41,269 nt of DNA from Deltaproteobacteria bacterium (lineage in GTDB: Bacteria > Desulfobacterota > RBG-13-43-22). The DNA lies in NCBI GenBank assembly GCA_016208255.1, contig JACQYK010000125.1, forward strand, positions 1 through 41,269, in the 5' to 3' direction. Below are positions 1 to 7,766 of the stretch, piece after piece. Every line of letters begins with the position of its first letter. Within the stretch, counting starts at the first letter, position 1. The notes under the pieces are model-generated. The model was not told the origin of the DNA and did no database searches. It was given only the letters and a program-made list of their open reading frames with translations. A program made the translations under genes and the position numbers.

Positions 1-20
1 GAGAGGGTCGGGGTGAGGGG
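1..20. repeat. edge of a hairpin repeat of the 'cccctcaccc...ctctccc' family
   Basis: Read on the minus strand these bases give cccctcaccccgaccctctc, nearly the same as the repeat at 7636-7654 (ccccctcacccaaccctctc). Such hairpin repeats are normally intergenic; this one lies in frame with the end of the visible GlcF-like protein. Confidence 0.5.
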
Positions 21-889
21 AATGACGTTTTACTTAGAAATTGACTCAACTCCTCTGTTTTTTGAACAAAGTCCTGGACCTTAGACATCAGGATCGTGTC
101 ATCAGCCAGCAATCGAGGGTATTCCAGTTTGATATGGGCGGCGCAGGAAGAACAGGCCACCACAATGGTATCCAGGCGTCCCTCGCTGAAGGCCAACACA
201 TTCTTTCTGGCCAGGTCCCTGGCTGTCCGGGTGTCGCCCAGGCCGAAAGCAGGCAGGCCGCAACAGGTTTGATCGGCCGGGAGGGTTACCTTCCCTATGG
301 GGCTGATGAGTTTCATGGTGGCTGCCCCGATTTCCGGGTAAAGGTAGTTGGTTGTGCAGCCTACAAAATAGCCGATATTCAGGGCCGGGAGCGGATCGGA
401 CTGGATCGGAAGGTCTTTTCGATCCAGGAAAAAAGGTTTGGCCAGGGCCGGCCAGGTCTTGGGGTTGGAAAAAAACCTCAGTTTTAATCCTCTTTCTTTG
501 GGAATTTTTTTAAATAACAGATTCTGTCCCTGGCGCAGAGTTTTCAGACGATCCGGAAAGGGCAAGAAATTCTTGTCCAGTATCCTTTTCCCTTTGGCCG
601 CTCCCACTTTTTCAATCAACAAACTTCGACCTTGTTGAATCAGGTCATCGGCCTTAACTCCGCTGGGACAATTTTCAGCGCAGGCTCCGCAGAGCAGGCA
701 GTTGCTTAACAATTCATATAATTTTTTATCCGCCGGCAGGGCCTCGGAGAAATATCCGGCCAGTAGGGCCATTTTACCGCGCGCCACCAGGGTTTCCTGA
801 CTCGTTTCCAGATAAACAGGGCAGACGGATTGACAACTACCGCATTTGATGCACTGCGAGACTTTTTCTTCCCATTCCCTTAAGGCCAT
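1..889 (-). CDS. GlcF-like (Fe-S)-binding oxidoreductase subunit, 3' end beyond the window
   Basis: The frame starts at an ATG at 889 preceded by an AAGG ribosome-binding site and stays open for 296 codons to the left edge. Two ferredoxin-type motifs are visible, CIKCGSCQSVCP (about residues 13-24) and CLLCGACAENCP (about 64-75). They are followed by a first cysteine-rich CCG-type domain (GCTTNY, then TCCGLPAFG, then CSSCAAH). This order is that of glycolate/lactate oxidase iron-sulfur subunits (GlcF family), which pass electrons from a flavoprotein (GlcD) to the quinone pool or to Hdr-like partners. The second CCG domain would lie beyond the edge. The last visible residues, SFPSPRPS, are not family-like: they are the translation of an intergenic-type hairpin repeat at 1-20, so the gene may be interrupted or end shortly. 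Substrate is unknown. Family assignment is firm, precise function is not. Confidence 0.8.
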   Translation of the reverse strand, partial: MALREWEEKVSQCIKCGSCQSVCPVYLETSQETLVARGKMALLAGYFSEALPADKKLYELLSNCLLCGACAENCPSGVKADDLIQQGRSLLIEKVGAAKGKRILDKNFLPFPDRLKTLRQGQNLLFKKIPKERGLKLRFFSNPKTWPALAKPFFLDRKDLPIQSDPLPALNIGYFVGCTTNYLYPEIGAATMKLISPIGKVTLPADQTCCGLPAFGLGDTRTARDLARKNVLAFSEGRLDTIVVACSSCAAHIKLEYPRLLADDTILMSKVQDFVQKTEELSQFLSKTSFPSPRPS

Positions 890-1023
890 AATAATCTACC
901 TTAGCATCGCTCAAAAAAATTATCAAATTCAAGGCAACCCACCCTGATCCCTCCTCAGAAACTCATTTCAATCATCATAGATGGACTTAATATAAGTCAA
1001 ATGGACCGTCAACCTGAGAAAGG

Positions 1024-1080
1024 GGGGATCCAGACATCTTGAATTCCTGGATTCCCGTTTTCACGGGAATGACGAAAAAA
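1024..1080. repeat. REP-like dispersed hairpin repeat, copy 1
   Basis: Contains tggattcccgttttcacggg followed by aatgacg, forming a TTCCCGT/ACGGGAA hairpin. A diverged copy is at about 33106-33158 (tggattcctgcttttgcggg then aatgacg), with similar flanking 'ggggatccaga' sequence. This is a dispersed intergenic repeat. Confidence 0.65.
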
Positions 1081-1281
1081 GGCTGCAGGGAACTTGTTGA
1101 GAGTTCCTCATCATTATTAATTAATAAGAAGTCTGGATTTTCCCTACGGCATTTTTTTCATCCGGAGGAAAAATCATTCAATCCTGGAGTTACTGACCGG
1201 GACTTTGAAATAATTATCATAATAAATTCATGAGTTACTCAAAAATAGCTGATTGGTATATATCTTGCGAAAACAAGGTTA

Positions 1282-1404
1282 AACCGTCATGCCCCGCCAG
1301 GGGCGTGACACCACCATACGGTCGGCTCCGCCGACCTGAAAAAGGCTTCCTTAGGAAGCCGGATGAAAATAGAACTCGTTGGGAGATGTACTCTATTTTC
1401 GAAC
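1282..1404. repeat. left arm of inverted repeat flanking the outer-membrane protein gene
   Basis: Contains aaccgtcatgccccgcc, then ggggcgtgacaccacc, then atgaaaatagaactcgttgg and ctattttcgaac. The same blocks appear in order and inverted at 2101-2179. Extra internal hairpins (ggtcggctccgccgacc; ggcttccttaggaagcc) are present only in the left arm. Confidence 0.7.
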
Positions 1405-1540
1405 TAAAGCCATTGGACCAACAAAGGGCCATAACCTGGAAAGGGATTTCTAAACTGATCGATCCCCTTTTTGGTCTTTTGCTTTGATCTTGCTGAGACA
1501 GTTTGTTATAGATAAAAATCATACCGGAAAGGAGATGTCT

Positions 1541-2086
1541 ATGAATAAACCATGTTTTTTAATAACCGCCTTGGCCATAGCCCTGCTTCTTATCCCTTTA
1601 GCAGGATTTGCGGACAGCGGAAAATTCGGACTGGGGCTGCGGGGAGGTTTATACAAATCTAATGATGCTGACAACACCATCCTGTATGGAGGGGTTCAGG
1701 CCCGCTGGAAGGTCTTTCCGGCCCTGTCCATTGAAGGGACTCTCGATTATCGCCCCAGTGAATCCTATCCCAACAATAGGAAGGTCACCAGTTATCCTAT
1801 TCTGGTCTCGGCCCTTTTTTATCCGATGCCAGGGGCAAAATATTCCCCCTATCTTTTGGGCGGGGCAGGTTGGTATTATTCCCAGATTGAAGATATTGCG
1901 GGAAGCAGCACCACCTATACCCCCGGTCTGCATTTGGGAGGCGGACTGGATATCCCCCTGAGCCCCGCCCTGGTTTTTAATGCCGATATTCGCTACTATT
2001 TTATAAATTACGGTGATCAGAAGGTAAAAGACCTGAACATGGATGGTACCATCATCAGCGCCGGCTTAACTTTTTATCTCTGGTAA
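1541..2086 (+). CDS. small outer-membrane beta-barrel protein
   Basis: A 181-residue protein. The ATG at 1541 is chosen because it follows AAAGGAGATG at good spacing and begins a clear signal peptide (MNKPCFLITALAIALLLIPLAGFADSG, cleavage near residue 24). The mature part alternates hydrophobic and polar residues with many Gly, Tyr and Phe, and ends in an aromatic residue (TFYLW), as expected for an 8-strand barrel recognised by the BAM complex. It resembles OmpA-barrel/OmpW-size outer-membrane proteins, but no ligand or partner can be deduced. The gene stands alone, enclosed by inverted repeats at 1282-1404 and 2101-2179, so it may have moved as a unit. Lower-confidence alternatives are a lipid A acylase-like or adhesin-like small barrel. 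Confidence 0.75.
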   Translation: MNKPCFLITALAIALLLIPLAGFADSGKFGLGLRGGLYKSNDADNTILYGGVQARWKVFPALSIEGTLDYRPSESYPNNRKVTSYPILVSALFYPMPGAKYSPYLLGGAGWYYSQIEDIAGSSTTYTPGLHLGGGLDIPLSPALVFNADIRYYFINYGDQKVKDLNMDGTIISAGLTFYLW

Positions 2087-2100
2087 GGGCCCTTTAATAA

Positions 2101-2179
2101 GAAAATAGGGGTCTTCATCCAACGAGTTCTATTTTCATATTTAGTGGTGCCACGCCCCAAAAGGCGGGGCATGGCGGTT
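2101..2179. repeat. right arm of inverted repeat flanking the outer-membrane protein gene
   Basis: Contains ccaacgagttctattttcat, then ggtgccacgcccc and ggcggggcatggcggtt. The reverse complement matches the left arm at 1282-1404 block by block. The last base of this arm coincides with the metG stop codon, so the repeat directly abuts the 3' end of metG. Confidence 0.7.
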
Positions 2180-4092
2180 TATTTTACCCGGGTCCCTGGA
2201 AGGATTTTTTCTTCGGGCACGATCAGTTTTAATCCTCCTTCGTCCCGGGCCGCCAGGAGCATGGCCCGGGATTCCACTCCCATGAGCTTGGTGGGTTCGA
2301 GATTAGCCACCACCACAATGGTTTTCCCCGGCAGCTCTTCCGGGTTGTAATCCTCTCCGATGCCGGCCACCAAAGTCCTTTTTTCTCCCAGATCCACTTC
2401 CATTTTTACGAGCTTCTTCGATTTGGGCACCCTTTCAGCACTTAGGACTTTGGCTATCCGTAAGTCCCATTTTTGGAATTCTTCAAGCGATAAAGTTTCA
2501 GAGATTGAGACAGCCGCTGCTTTTCGACTCGGGGGAGTTGAATCCGGTTTTGGGTTTCCGGTTTCAATACGAGGAAACAAGGCCGGACCTTTTCGGATCC
2601 GGGTTCCGGCAGGAATGGCGCACCCATTTTTTCCCGTTTCCCATTCCGGCGCACCCTGATTTTCCTCCAGGCCCAGTTGTTGTCTCATCTGTAATGAGGT
2701 TCGGGGCATAAAGGGGAAAAGGAGCAGGGAGACCCGATACAGGGTTTCGGCCAGATGATACAAGACCGTCATCAGTCTCGGATTTTTCCCCGGGTCTTTA
2801 GCCAGGGCCCAGGGGGCCTGGCTGTCGATATATTTGTTAACTTCATCCACCAGTTCCCAAAGGGACATCAGCGCCTTATGAAAAGCAAGCCTTTGGGCTT
2901 CCAGTTGGACTGTTTCCCGGGCCTGCCGGGCCAGCTGCTTTAAATTTTCTTCCGCGGGTCCCGTCTCCCCCGTTTGGGGAACGACCCCCTGGCAATATTT
3001 TTCGATCATGGTCAGGCTGCGGCTGAAACAATTTCCCAGGTTGTTGGCCAGGTCGGCATTAATCCTCTGGATCATGGCCTCTTCGCTGAATTGGGCGTCC
3101 AGACCGAAAACCATTTCCCGGAGGAAAAAGTATCGAACCGCTTCGATCCCGAAACGGTCGGCTAAATCCTTGGGCCGTATGACATTGCCGAGCGATTTGG
3201 AGATCTTGGTCTGGTCCATGTTCCAGTAACCGTGAACGTTTAAATGCTGATAGGGTTCCACCCCGGCGGCCTTGAGCATGGTCGGCCAATAAATTCCATG
3301 GGGCTTTAGAATATCTTTGGCAATAATATGCTGAACGGAAGGCCAGAATCGGGGGAAGAGGTCCCCTTGTGGAAAATCCAGACCGGTGAGGTAATTGATC
3401 AGGGCATCGAACCAGACATAGGTGACAAAGCGGTCATCAAAAGGCAGAGGGATTCCCCAGGTCAGCCGCGATTTGGGCCGGGAGATGCACAGATCCTCAA
3501 GGGGCTCGCTCAAAAAAGAAAGGACCTCGTTGCGGTATCTTTCCGGACGAATAAATTCAGAATTCTTTTTGATATGATCGATCAACCAGTCCTGATAGGC
3601 GCTCATGCGAAAGAAATAATTGGCTTCTTTGACCAGGGTGGGTTTGGTTTGATGGTCCGGGCAGAGGTCCTCCACCAGCTCCCGGTCGGTATAAAAGCGT
3701 TCACACCCCAGGCAGTATTGACCTTCATATTCACTGAAGTAAATATCACCGGCTTCATAAACCTTGTTCAGCAAATGGGTCACCACCCGGACATGATCGG
3801 CATCGGTAGTCCGGATAAATCGGTCGGGATGAATATCCAAATCAGACCAGGTTTGGCGAAAAAGCCCGCTGATCCGGTCGACATAAGATTTCGGCTCGAT
3901 CCCTTCTTTATGAGCAGCCTGGACCACCTTCTCTCCATGTTCATCGGTCCCGGTCTGAAAACGGGTGGCATATCCCAGACATTGATAAACCCGGTTCAAG
4001 GTATCGGCCGCCAGGGTGCTATAGGCATGTCCAATGTGTGGTTCGGCGTTGACGTAATAGATAGGGGTGGTCACGTAAAATGTTTTTTCCAA
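2179..4092 (-). CDS. metG: methionyl-tRNA synthetase
   Basis: A 637-residue class I aminoacyl-tRNA synthetase that charges tRNA-Met for protein synthesis in the cytoplasm. Visible features in order are: the PHIGH signature at about residues 18-22; a zinc knuckle region with CLGC (about 127-130) and LCPDH shortly after; the KISKS catalytic loop (about 296-300); a helical anticodon-binding domain; and a C-terminal EMAPII/Trbp111-like tRNA-binding OB fold (from about residue 530, WDLRIAKVL ... ANLEPTKLMGVES). The two-domain-plus-OB length is normal for bacterial MetG. It is read from the ricT-metG pair, starting 7 nt after the ricT stop. The linker before the OB domain is low-complexity. The 3' end touches the repeat at 2101-2179. 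Confidence 0.97.
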   Translation of the reverse strand: MEKTFYVTTPIYYVNAEPHIGHAYSTLAADTLNRVYQCLGYATRFQTGTDEHGEKVVQAAHKEGIEPKSYVDRISGLFRQTWSDLDIHPDRFIRTTDADHVRVVTHLLNKVYEAGDIYFSEYEGQYCLGCERFYTDRELVEDLCPDHQTKPTLVKEANYFFRMSAYQDWLIDHIKKNSEFIRPERYRNEVLSFLSEPLEDLCISRPKSRLTWGIPLPFDDRFVTYVWFDALINYLTGLDFPQGDLFPRFWPSVQHIIAKDILKPHGIYWPTMLKAAGVEPYQHLNVHGYWNMDQTKISKSLGNVIRPKDLADRFGIEAVRYFFLREMVFGLDAQFSEEAMIQRINADLANNLGNCFSRSLTMIEKYCQGVVPQTGETGPAEENLKQLARQARETVQLEAQRLAFHKALMSLWELVDEVNKYIDSQAPWALAKDPGKNPRLMTVLYHLAETLYRVSLLLFPFMPRTSLQMRQQLGLEENQGAPEWETGKNGCAIPAGTRIRKGPALFPRIETGNPKPDSTPPSRKAAAVSISETLSLEEFQKWDLRIAKVLSAERVPKSKKLVKMEVDLGEKRTLVAGIGEDYNPEELPGKTIVVVANLEPTKLMGVESRAMLLAARDEGGLKLIVPEEKILPGTRVK

Positions 4093-4099
4093 AGTGATT

Positions 4100-4936
4100 T
4101 TATTCCTTTTCTTTTTTTAGCTCATCCGTTCCCTGGGACAATTCACACACCTTGAGACATTTTTCCTCCCGGTCCTGAGTTTCGACCACTACGGTTCCCT
4201 CCAGGATGTTTTGTCTTAACACCTTAACCGGTCCCAAGGGACTCATGATGGTTTTTCCACACTTGGGAAAATCTTTTTTCAATTCCAGGTAAGTGTCAAA
4301 CTCATAGGTTAGACAACACATCAACCGGCCACAGAGTCCTGAAATTTTTATCGGGTTTAAAGGCAAATTTTGTTCCTTGGCCATCTTGACCGAAACCGTG
4401 GCAAAATCGGGTAGAAAGTTGGAACAGCAAACGTCACGGCCGCAGTGACCCAGACCTCCCAGCATTTTAGCCTCATTTCTAACCCCGATCTGACGCATTT
4501 CAATCCGGGTATGAAAGCGATGGACCAGGTCTTTGACCAGTTCCCGAAAGTCGATCCGTCCTTCAGCCGTGAAGTAAAAGACGATTTTACTCCCATCAAA
4601 AAAACACTCCACCTTCACCAATTTCATAACCAGATTTCTTTCCCGGATTCGTTCCGAACAAAAGGAAAAGGCCTCCTTCTCCTTTTCCTGGAACTTACGG
4701 TGCAGCTCCAAGTCGGCTTCGTTGGCCAGGCGGAATATCTTTTTAATTTCTTTCCCCTCGAGGGGCCGGTCAATCTTCTGCGGGCCTCGGACGACCTTTC
4801 CCAGGCCCGTACCTTGCTCGGTCTTAACAATAACCAGGTCTCCGCAGTTCAAGACAAAATGGCCGCAGTCAAAATCATAGATTGCGCCGGAATTTTGGAA
4901 CCGTATCCCAACAATTTTTATACTTTCAGAGGTCAT
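4100..4936 (-). CDS. ricT: PSP1-domain protein, RicT/YaaT-like
   Basis: A 278-residue PSP1-superfamily protein. The conserved N-terminal core and the family's cysteine clusters are present: GHCGRDVCCSNFL (about residues 155-167) and GLCGRLMCCL (about 200-209). In Bacillus these cysteines help the RicAFT complex bind Fe-S clusters and influence RNase Y; in deltaproteobacteria the gene typically sits, as here, directly upstream of metG. The ATG at 4936 is the first in frame; the stop is 7 nt from the metG start, so the two are probably cotranscribed. The C-terminus is basic/acidic and charged. Function in this lineage is inferred from family only. Confidence 0.85.
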   Translation of the reverse strand: MTSESIKIVGIRFQNSGAIYDFDCGHFVLNCGDLVIVKTEQGTGLGKVVRGPQKIDRPLEGKEIKKIFRLANEADLELHRKFQEKEKEAFSFCSERIRERNLVMKLVKVECFFDGSKIVFYFTAEGRIDFRELVKDLVHRFHTRIEMRQIGVRNEAKMLGGLGHCGRDVCCSNFLPDFATVSVKMAKEQNLPLNPIKISGLCGRLMCCLTYEFDTYLELKKDFPKCGKTIMSPLGPVKVLRQNILEGTVVVETQDREEKCLKVCELSQGTDELKKEKE

Positions 4937-5369
4937 CGTTCTTCGCTCTTCAACTTTGTGATTTTTCGATAAACTTCCTTAAACTTGAATCGTAATCCTA
5001 AATAATCCTAAGGATACCAATTTTTCTCCGTTCTGTAAACTTTTCTATTACCTTCTGTATGGTTTAACGAATTAAATTATTATTATAAGAAAATCCATAA
5101 GATATTCAATGAGATGTCGGCCATCTCCTGCAACCCGCGTGCTTGGTCTCTTTCATAAAATTCAGACAGGTCCAAGAAAGAATGAGCTTTCAAAAGAAAC
5201 TCTGGTTGAGGCGGAAAGGGATTATGTTATAATTCAAGTTGATATTCGCCATTCTTTTTATTAAATTTTATCAGTGGGCGGAAGGGTTGCTTCTTCTTTA
5301 TCCGGTGCGGGTCAGTTTCGCTTTTCTCTTGAACTTCAGTTTATGGATTCTTAACCGACAAGGAATTTG
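4937..5369. other. divergent intergenic region, AT-rich, promoter-bearing
   Basis: Separates ricT (minus) from the SDR gene (plus). It is AT-rich, has no protein-like ORF, and carries a plausible sigma70 promoter toward the SDR gene (5206-5233). No RNA gene was recognised. Confidence 0.6.
5206..5233 (+). promoter_or_regulatory. putative sigma70 promoter for the SDR/DUF2867 gene
   Basis: TTGAGG (5206-5211), a 16-nt spacer and a perfect TATAAT (5228-5233), about 135 nt upstream of the ATG. A weaker alternative, TTGATA-17-TAAATT, lies at 5239-5267. Confidence 0.45.
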
Positions 5370-6896
5370 ATGACGACTCAACCTGTTCTGGTAACCGGCG
5401 CCACCGGGTATGTGGGGGGGAGGCTGGTTCCCAAGCTCTTAACCGCCGGCTATCGGGTCCGTGCTTTGGGACGCTCGGTGACCAAATTGAAAGGACGCCC
5501 CTGGAGCACCCACCCCTCCGTAGAACTGGCTGCCGGGGATGTCCTGGATAAAGAATCCCTGGTCAAAGCCCTCGATGACTGCTTTGCCGCTTTTTACCTG
5601 GTTCACTCGATGATCGCCGACCCCAAGGGGTATACGGAAACGGACCGGAAAGGGGCCCGGAACATGGCCGAGGCCGCCGCCCAGGCGAAAATAAACCGAA
5701 TCATCTATCTGGGAGGATTAGGCGGCCGGGAAGATAAGCACCTGAGCGAACATTTGCGTTCCCGCCAGGAAGTGGCCCGTATTTTACAATCCGGTCCCAT
5801 TCCGGCCACTTTTTTAAGAGCGGCTATGATCCTGGGTGCCGGGAGTGCCTCTTTTGAAATCCTGCGCTATCTGGCCGACCGTCTACCCATTTTGCTGGCC
5901 CCCCGATGGGTTGATACGCCGGTCCAACCCATCGGCATTCGGAATGTCATTACTTATTTGCAGGGTTGTCTGGAACATGATGAAGTACTGGGACAAACTT
6001 TTGATATCGGAGGCCCCGAAATCGTTTCTTATCGAAAGCTTTTTAAAATCTATGCCGAAGAAGCCCGGCTTCCCAGGCGATGGATTATCCCGGTCCCTTT
6101 CTTAAGCCCCCGCTTCAGTTCTTACTGGATCCATCTTATCACCCCCATCCCTTCCTCCATTGCCCGGCCTTTGGCCGAGGGACTGCGCAACCCGGTGATC
6201 TGTCATGACAACCGCATCCGGGACATTATTCCCCAGGATTTGTATAACTGCCGGCAAACCATCCGCCTGGCCCTGGAAAAGATTGAACAGGAACGGTTAG
6301 ACACCTGCTGGATGGATGCCAGCGCCAACATTCCCCAGGAATGGATTTATTGTGGAGATACTCACTATGCCGGGGGAACCATCCTGGAACTGGGCTACCG
6401 GATCCGAATACAGGCGGCTCCGGAAGAAATATGGAGACCTATCGTTCAACTGGGCGGGGAAACCGGCTGGTATTTCGGTCAAAGCCTTTGGAAAATAAAA
6501 GGCTGGTCTGACCGCATCCTCGGAGGCACCGGGTTCCGGGGAGGACGGCGTCATCCCACCGAATTGCGGCCCGGAGATCCCCTGGATTTTTGGCGGGTAT
6601 TGGAAATCACCCCCCCTACACACCTCATGCTGGTTGGTGAAATGAAGGCTCCCGGCGAGGCCCTTCTGGAGTTCAACATCAGGCCCCTGCCTGACGGGAC
6701 CAGTGAACTCGAGCAACGATCACGCTTTCTCCCCCGGGGATTGATCGGCATCCTCTATTGGACTATTTTGATACCCATCCATCACCTCCTTTATCCTAAT
6801 CTTTTGAAGGCCATCAGCCGGACCATTGGAAAACCCATCCTGGAGGGTCCTGAGCGAATATCAAGGAAAAGAGAAGGGCGATGGCAGAAGAGGTAG
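5370..6896 (+). CDS. NAD(P)-binding SDR-like protein with C-terminal DUF2867
   Basis: A 508-residue protein. The ATG at 5370 is preferred to an in-frame TTG one codon upstream because AAGGAA sits just before it. Residues about 5-35 form an NAD(P)-binding Rossmann turn (VLVTGATGYVGGRLV), typical of extended/atypical short-chain dehydrogenases (NmrA/complex I NDUFA9-like). From about residue 335 there is a DUF2867/SRPBCC-like domain (IQAAPEEIWRPI ... GGTGFRGGRRHP ... LDFWRVLEI). This two-domain architecture is a known family of uncertain function in Gram-negative bacteria. The C-terminal segment RGLIGILYWTILIPIHHLLY is hydrophobic and may contact membrane or lipid. It lies 64 nt upstream of the DUF523 gene in the same direction. 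The substrate is unknown. Confidence 0.85.
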   Translation: MTTQPVLVTGATGYVGGRLVPKLLTAGYRVRALGRSVTKLKGRPWSTHPSVELAAGDVLDKESLVKALDDCFAAFYLVHSMIADPKGYTETDRKGARNMAEAAAQAKINRIIYLGGLGGREDKHLSEHLRSRQEVARILQSGPIPATFLRAAMILGAGSASFEILRYLADRLPILLAPRWVDTPVQPIGIRNVITYLQGCLEHDEVLGQTFDIGGPEIVSYRKLFKIYAEEARLPRRWIIPVPFLSPRFSSYWIHLITPIPSSIARPLAEGLRNPVICHDNRIRDIIPQDLYNCRQTIRLALEKIEQERLDTCWMDASANIPQEWIYCGDTHYAGGTILELGYRIRIQAAPEEIWRPIVQLGGETGWYFGQSLWKIKGWSDRILGGTGFRGGRRHPTELRPGDPLDFWRVLEITPPTHLMLVGEMKAPGEALLEFNIRPLPDGTSELEQRSRFLPRGLIGILYWTILIPIHHLLYPNLLKAISRTIGKPILEGPERISRKREGRWQKR

Positions 6897-6960
6897 TTTA
6901 TTGATGCATCCGGACCGAGAACCGCTTTGCAGGAGTAGATTTCCTTAGGGGAGAAGGATA

Positions 6961-7461
6961 ATGGGTGAAAAAATCAAAATCGGGGTCAGCCGGTGTTTGT
7001 TGGGGGACAAGGTCCGTTATGATGGAGGGGATAAACAGGATCCCTTCATCACCGACATTCTAAGCTCCTATATCGAATGGGTTCCGGTCTGTCCCGAGGT
7101 GGAATACGGCCTGGGGGTTCCCCGGGAGGCCATGCATTTGGAGGGCAATCCGGCCGATCCACGGCTGATCACGATCCACACCAAAATCGATCATACCGAC
7201 CGGATGAAAGTTTGGGTCCGAAACCGGTGTATCAATTTGGAAAAGGAAAATCTTTGCGGATTTATCTTTAAGAGCGGTTCACCCAGTTGCGGGATGGAAG
7301 GGGTCGAGGTTTATGGGGATGAAGGAGAGTCGTTGGGAACGGGGGCAGGTTTGTTTGCCCAAGAATTCAAGGCTTGTTTTCCTTTCTTGCCGGTGGAAGA
7401 CGAGGAGCGTCTGCATGACCCACTGGTGCGGGAAATTTTTATGGATAGAATTTTTTGGTAA
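6961..7461 (+). CDS. DUF523 family protein
   Basis: A 166-residue single-domain DUF523 protein with a ribosome-binding site GGGGAGAAGG before ATG 6961. Family signatures are visible: GVSRCLLGDKVRYDGG (about residues 8-23), CPEVEYGLGVPREAM (about 44-58), FKSGSPSCG (about 101-109) and a C-terminal MDRIFW. Several conserved cysteines suggest metal or sulfur chemistry. In enterobacteria the domain is fused to DUF1722 (YbgA); here it is alone, which is common. The biochemical role is not established. Confidence 0.85.
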   Translation: MGEKIKIGVSRCLLGDKVRYDGGDKQDPFITDILSSYIEWVPVCPEVEYGLGVPREAMHLEGNPADPRLITIHTKIDHTDRMKVWVRNRCINLEKENLCGFIFKSGSPSCGMEGVEVYGDEGESLGTGAGLFAQEFKACFPFLPVEDEERLHDPLVREIFMDRIFW

Positions 7462-7766
7462 AAACATAAGCTTAATTTTTGTTCGTGGGTTACATTTATT
7501 TACGGCGTTATTAATGTATATAATAATTATTAATTTGACAAATGTGTTCATCATTTATTATTTTTTGACCATCTCAAACTCTAACTGAACTTCAAGCCGG
7601 CCAACGCGGGCGCCACGAACTATGAAAATAAAAGTCCCCCTCACCCAACCCTCTCCCACCAGGGGAGAGGGAAACCAATGGACCTCCTCCCCCTTGATGG
7701 GGGAGGATTGAGGTGGGGGTGAAAAAGGTATTTTCGAACTAAAGGCCGACCAAGATAGGAAAAACC
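7462..7766. other. intergenic region with compound hairpin repeat
   Basis: Upstream of purL. AT-rich at 7490-7590, then a compound inverted repeat at 7635-7722, then the motif tattttcgaactaaag (7730-7745), which is also present at 1393-1408. No gene was recognised. Confidence 0.6.
7635..7722. repeat. compound intergenic hairpin repeat (three nested/adjacent palindromes)
   Basis: The outer arms ccccctcaccc and ggtgggggtga pair. Inside are ccctctccc/gggagaggg and cctcccccttgatgggggagg. Flanking gaaaata (7624-7630) and tattttc (7730-7736) extend the dyad. It belongs to the same family as the bases at the left edge of the window. Confidence 0.75.

Larger units (their letters stand above)
890..1540. 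other. repeat-rich intergenic region, no supported gene
   Basis: The divergent gap between the GlcF-like gene (minus) and the outer-membrane protein gene (plus). It holds a REP-like hairpin (about 1024-1080), then the left arm of an inverted repeat (1282-1404) with internal palindromes at the GGGGCG, GGTCGGC and GGCTTCC motifs. Two short overlapping ORFs on opposite strands here (64-95 codons) run straight through these repeats and have no protein-like features, so I do not call them. Confidence 0.6.

Noticed and set aside
1230-1522. Overlapping ORFs on both strands before the outer-membrane protein gene
   Set aside because: They translate the inverted repeat and its palindromes.
3328-4155. 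275-codon plus-strand ORF
   Set aside because: Antisense to metG; no recognisable protein features.
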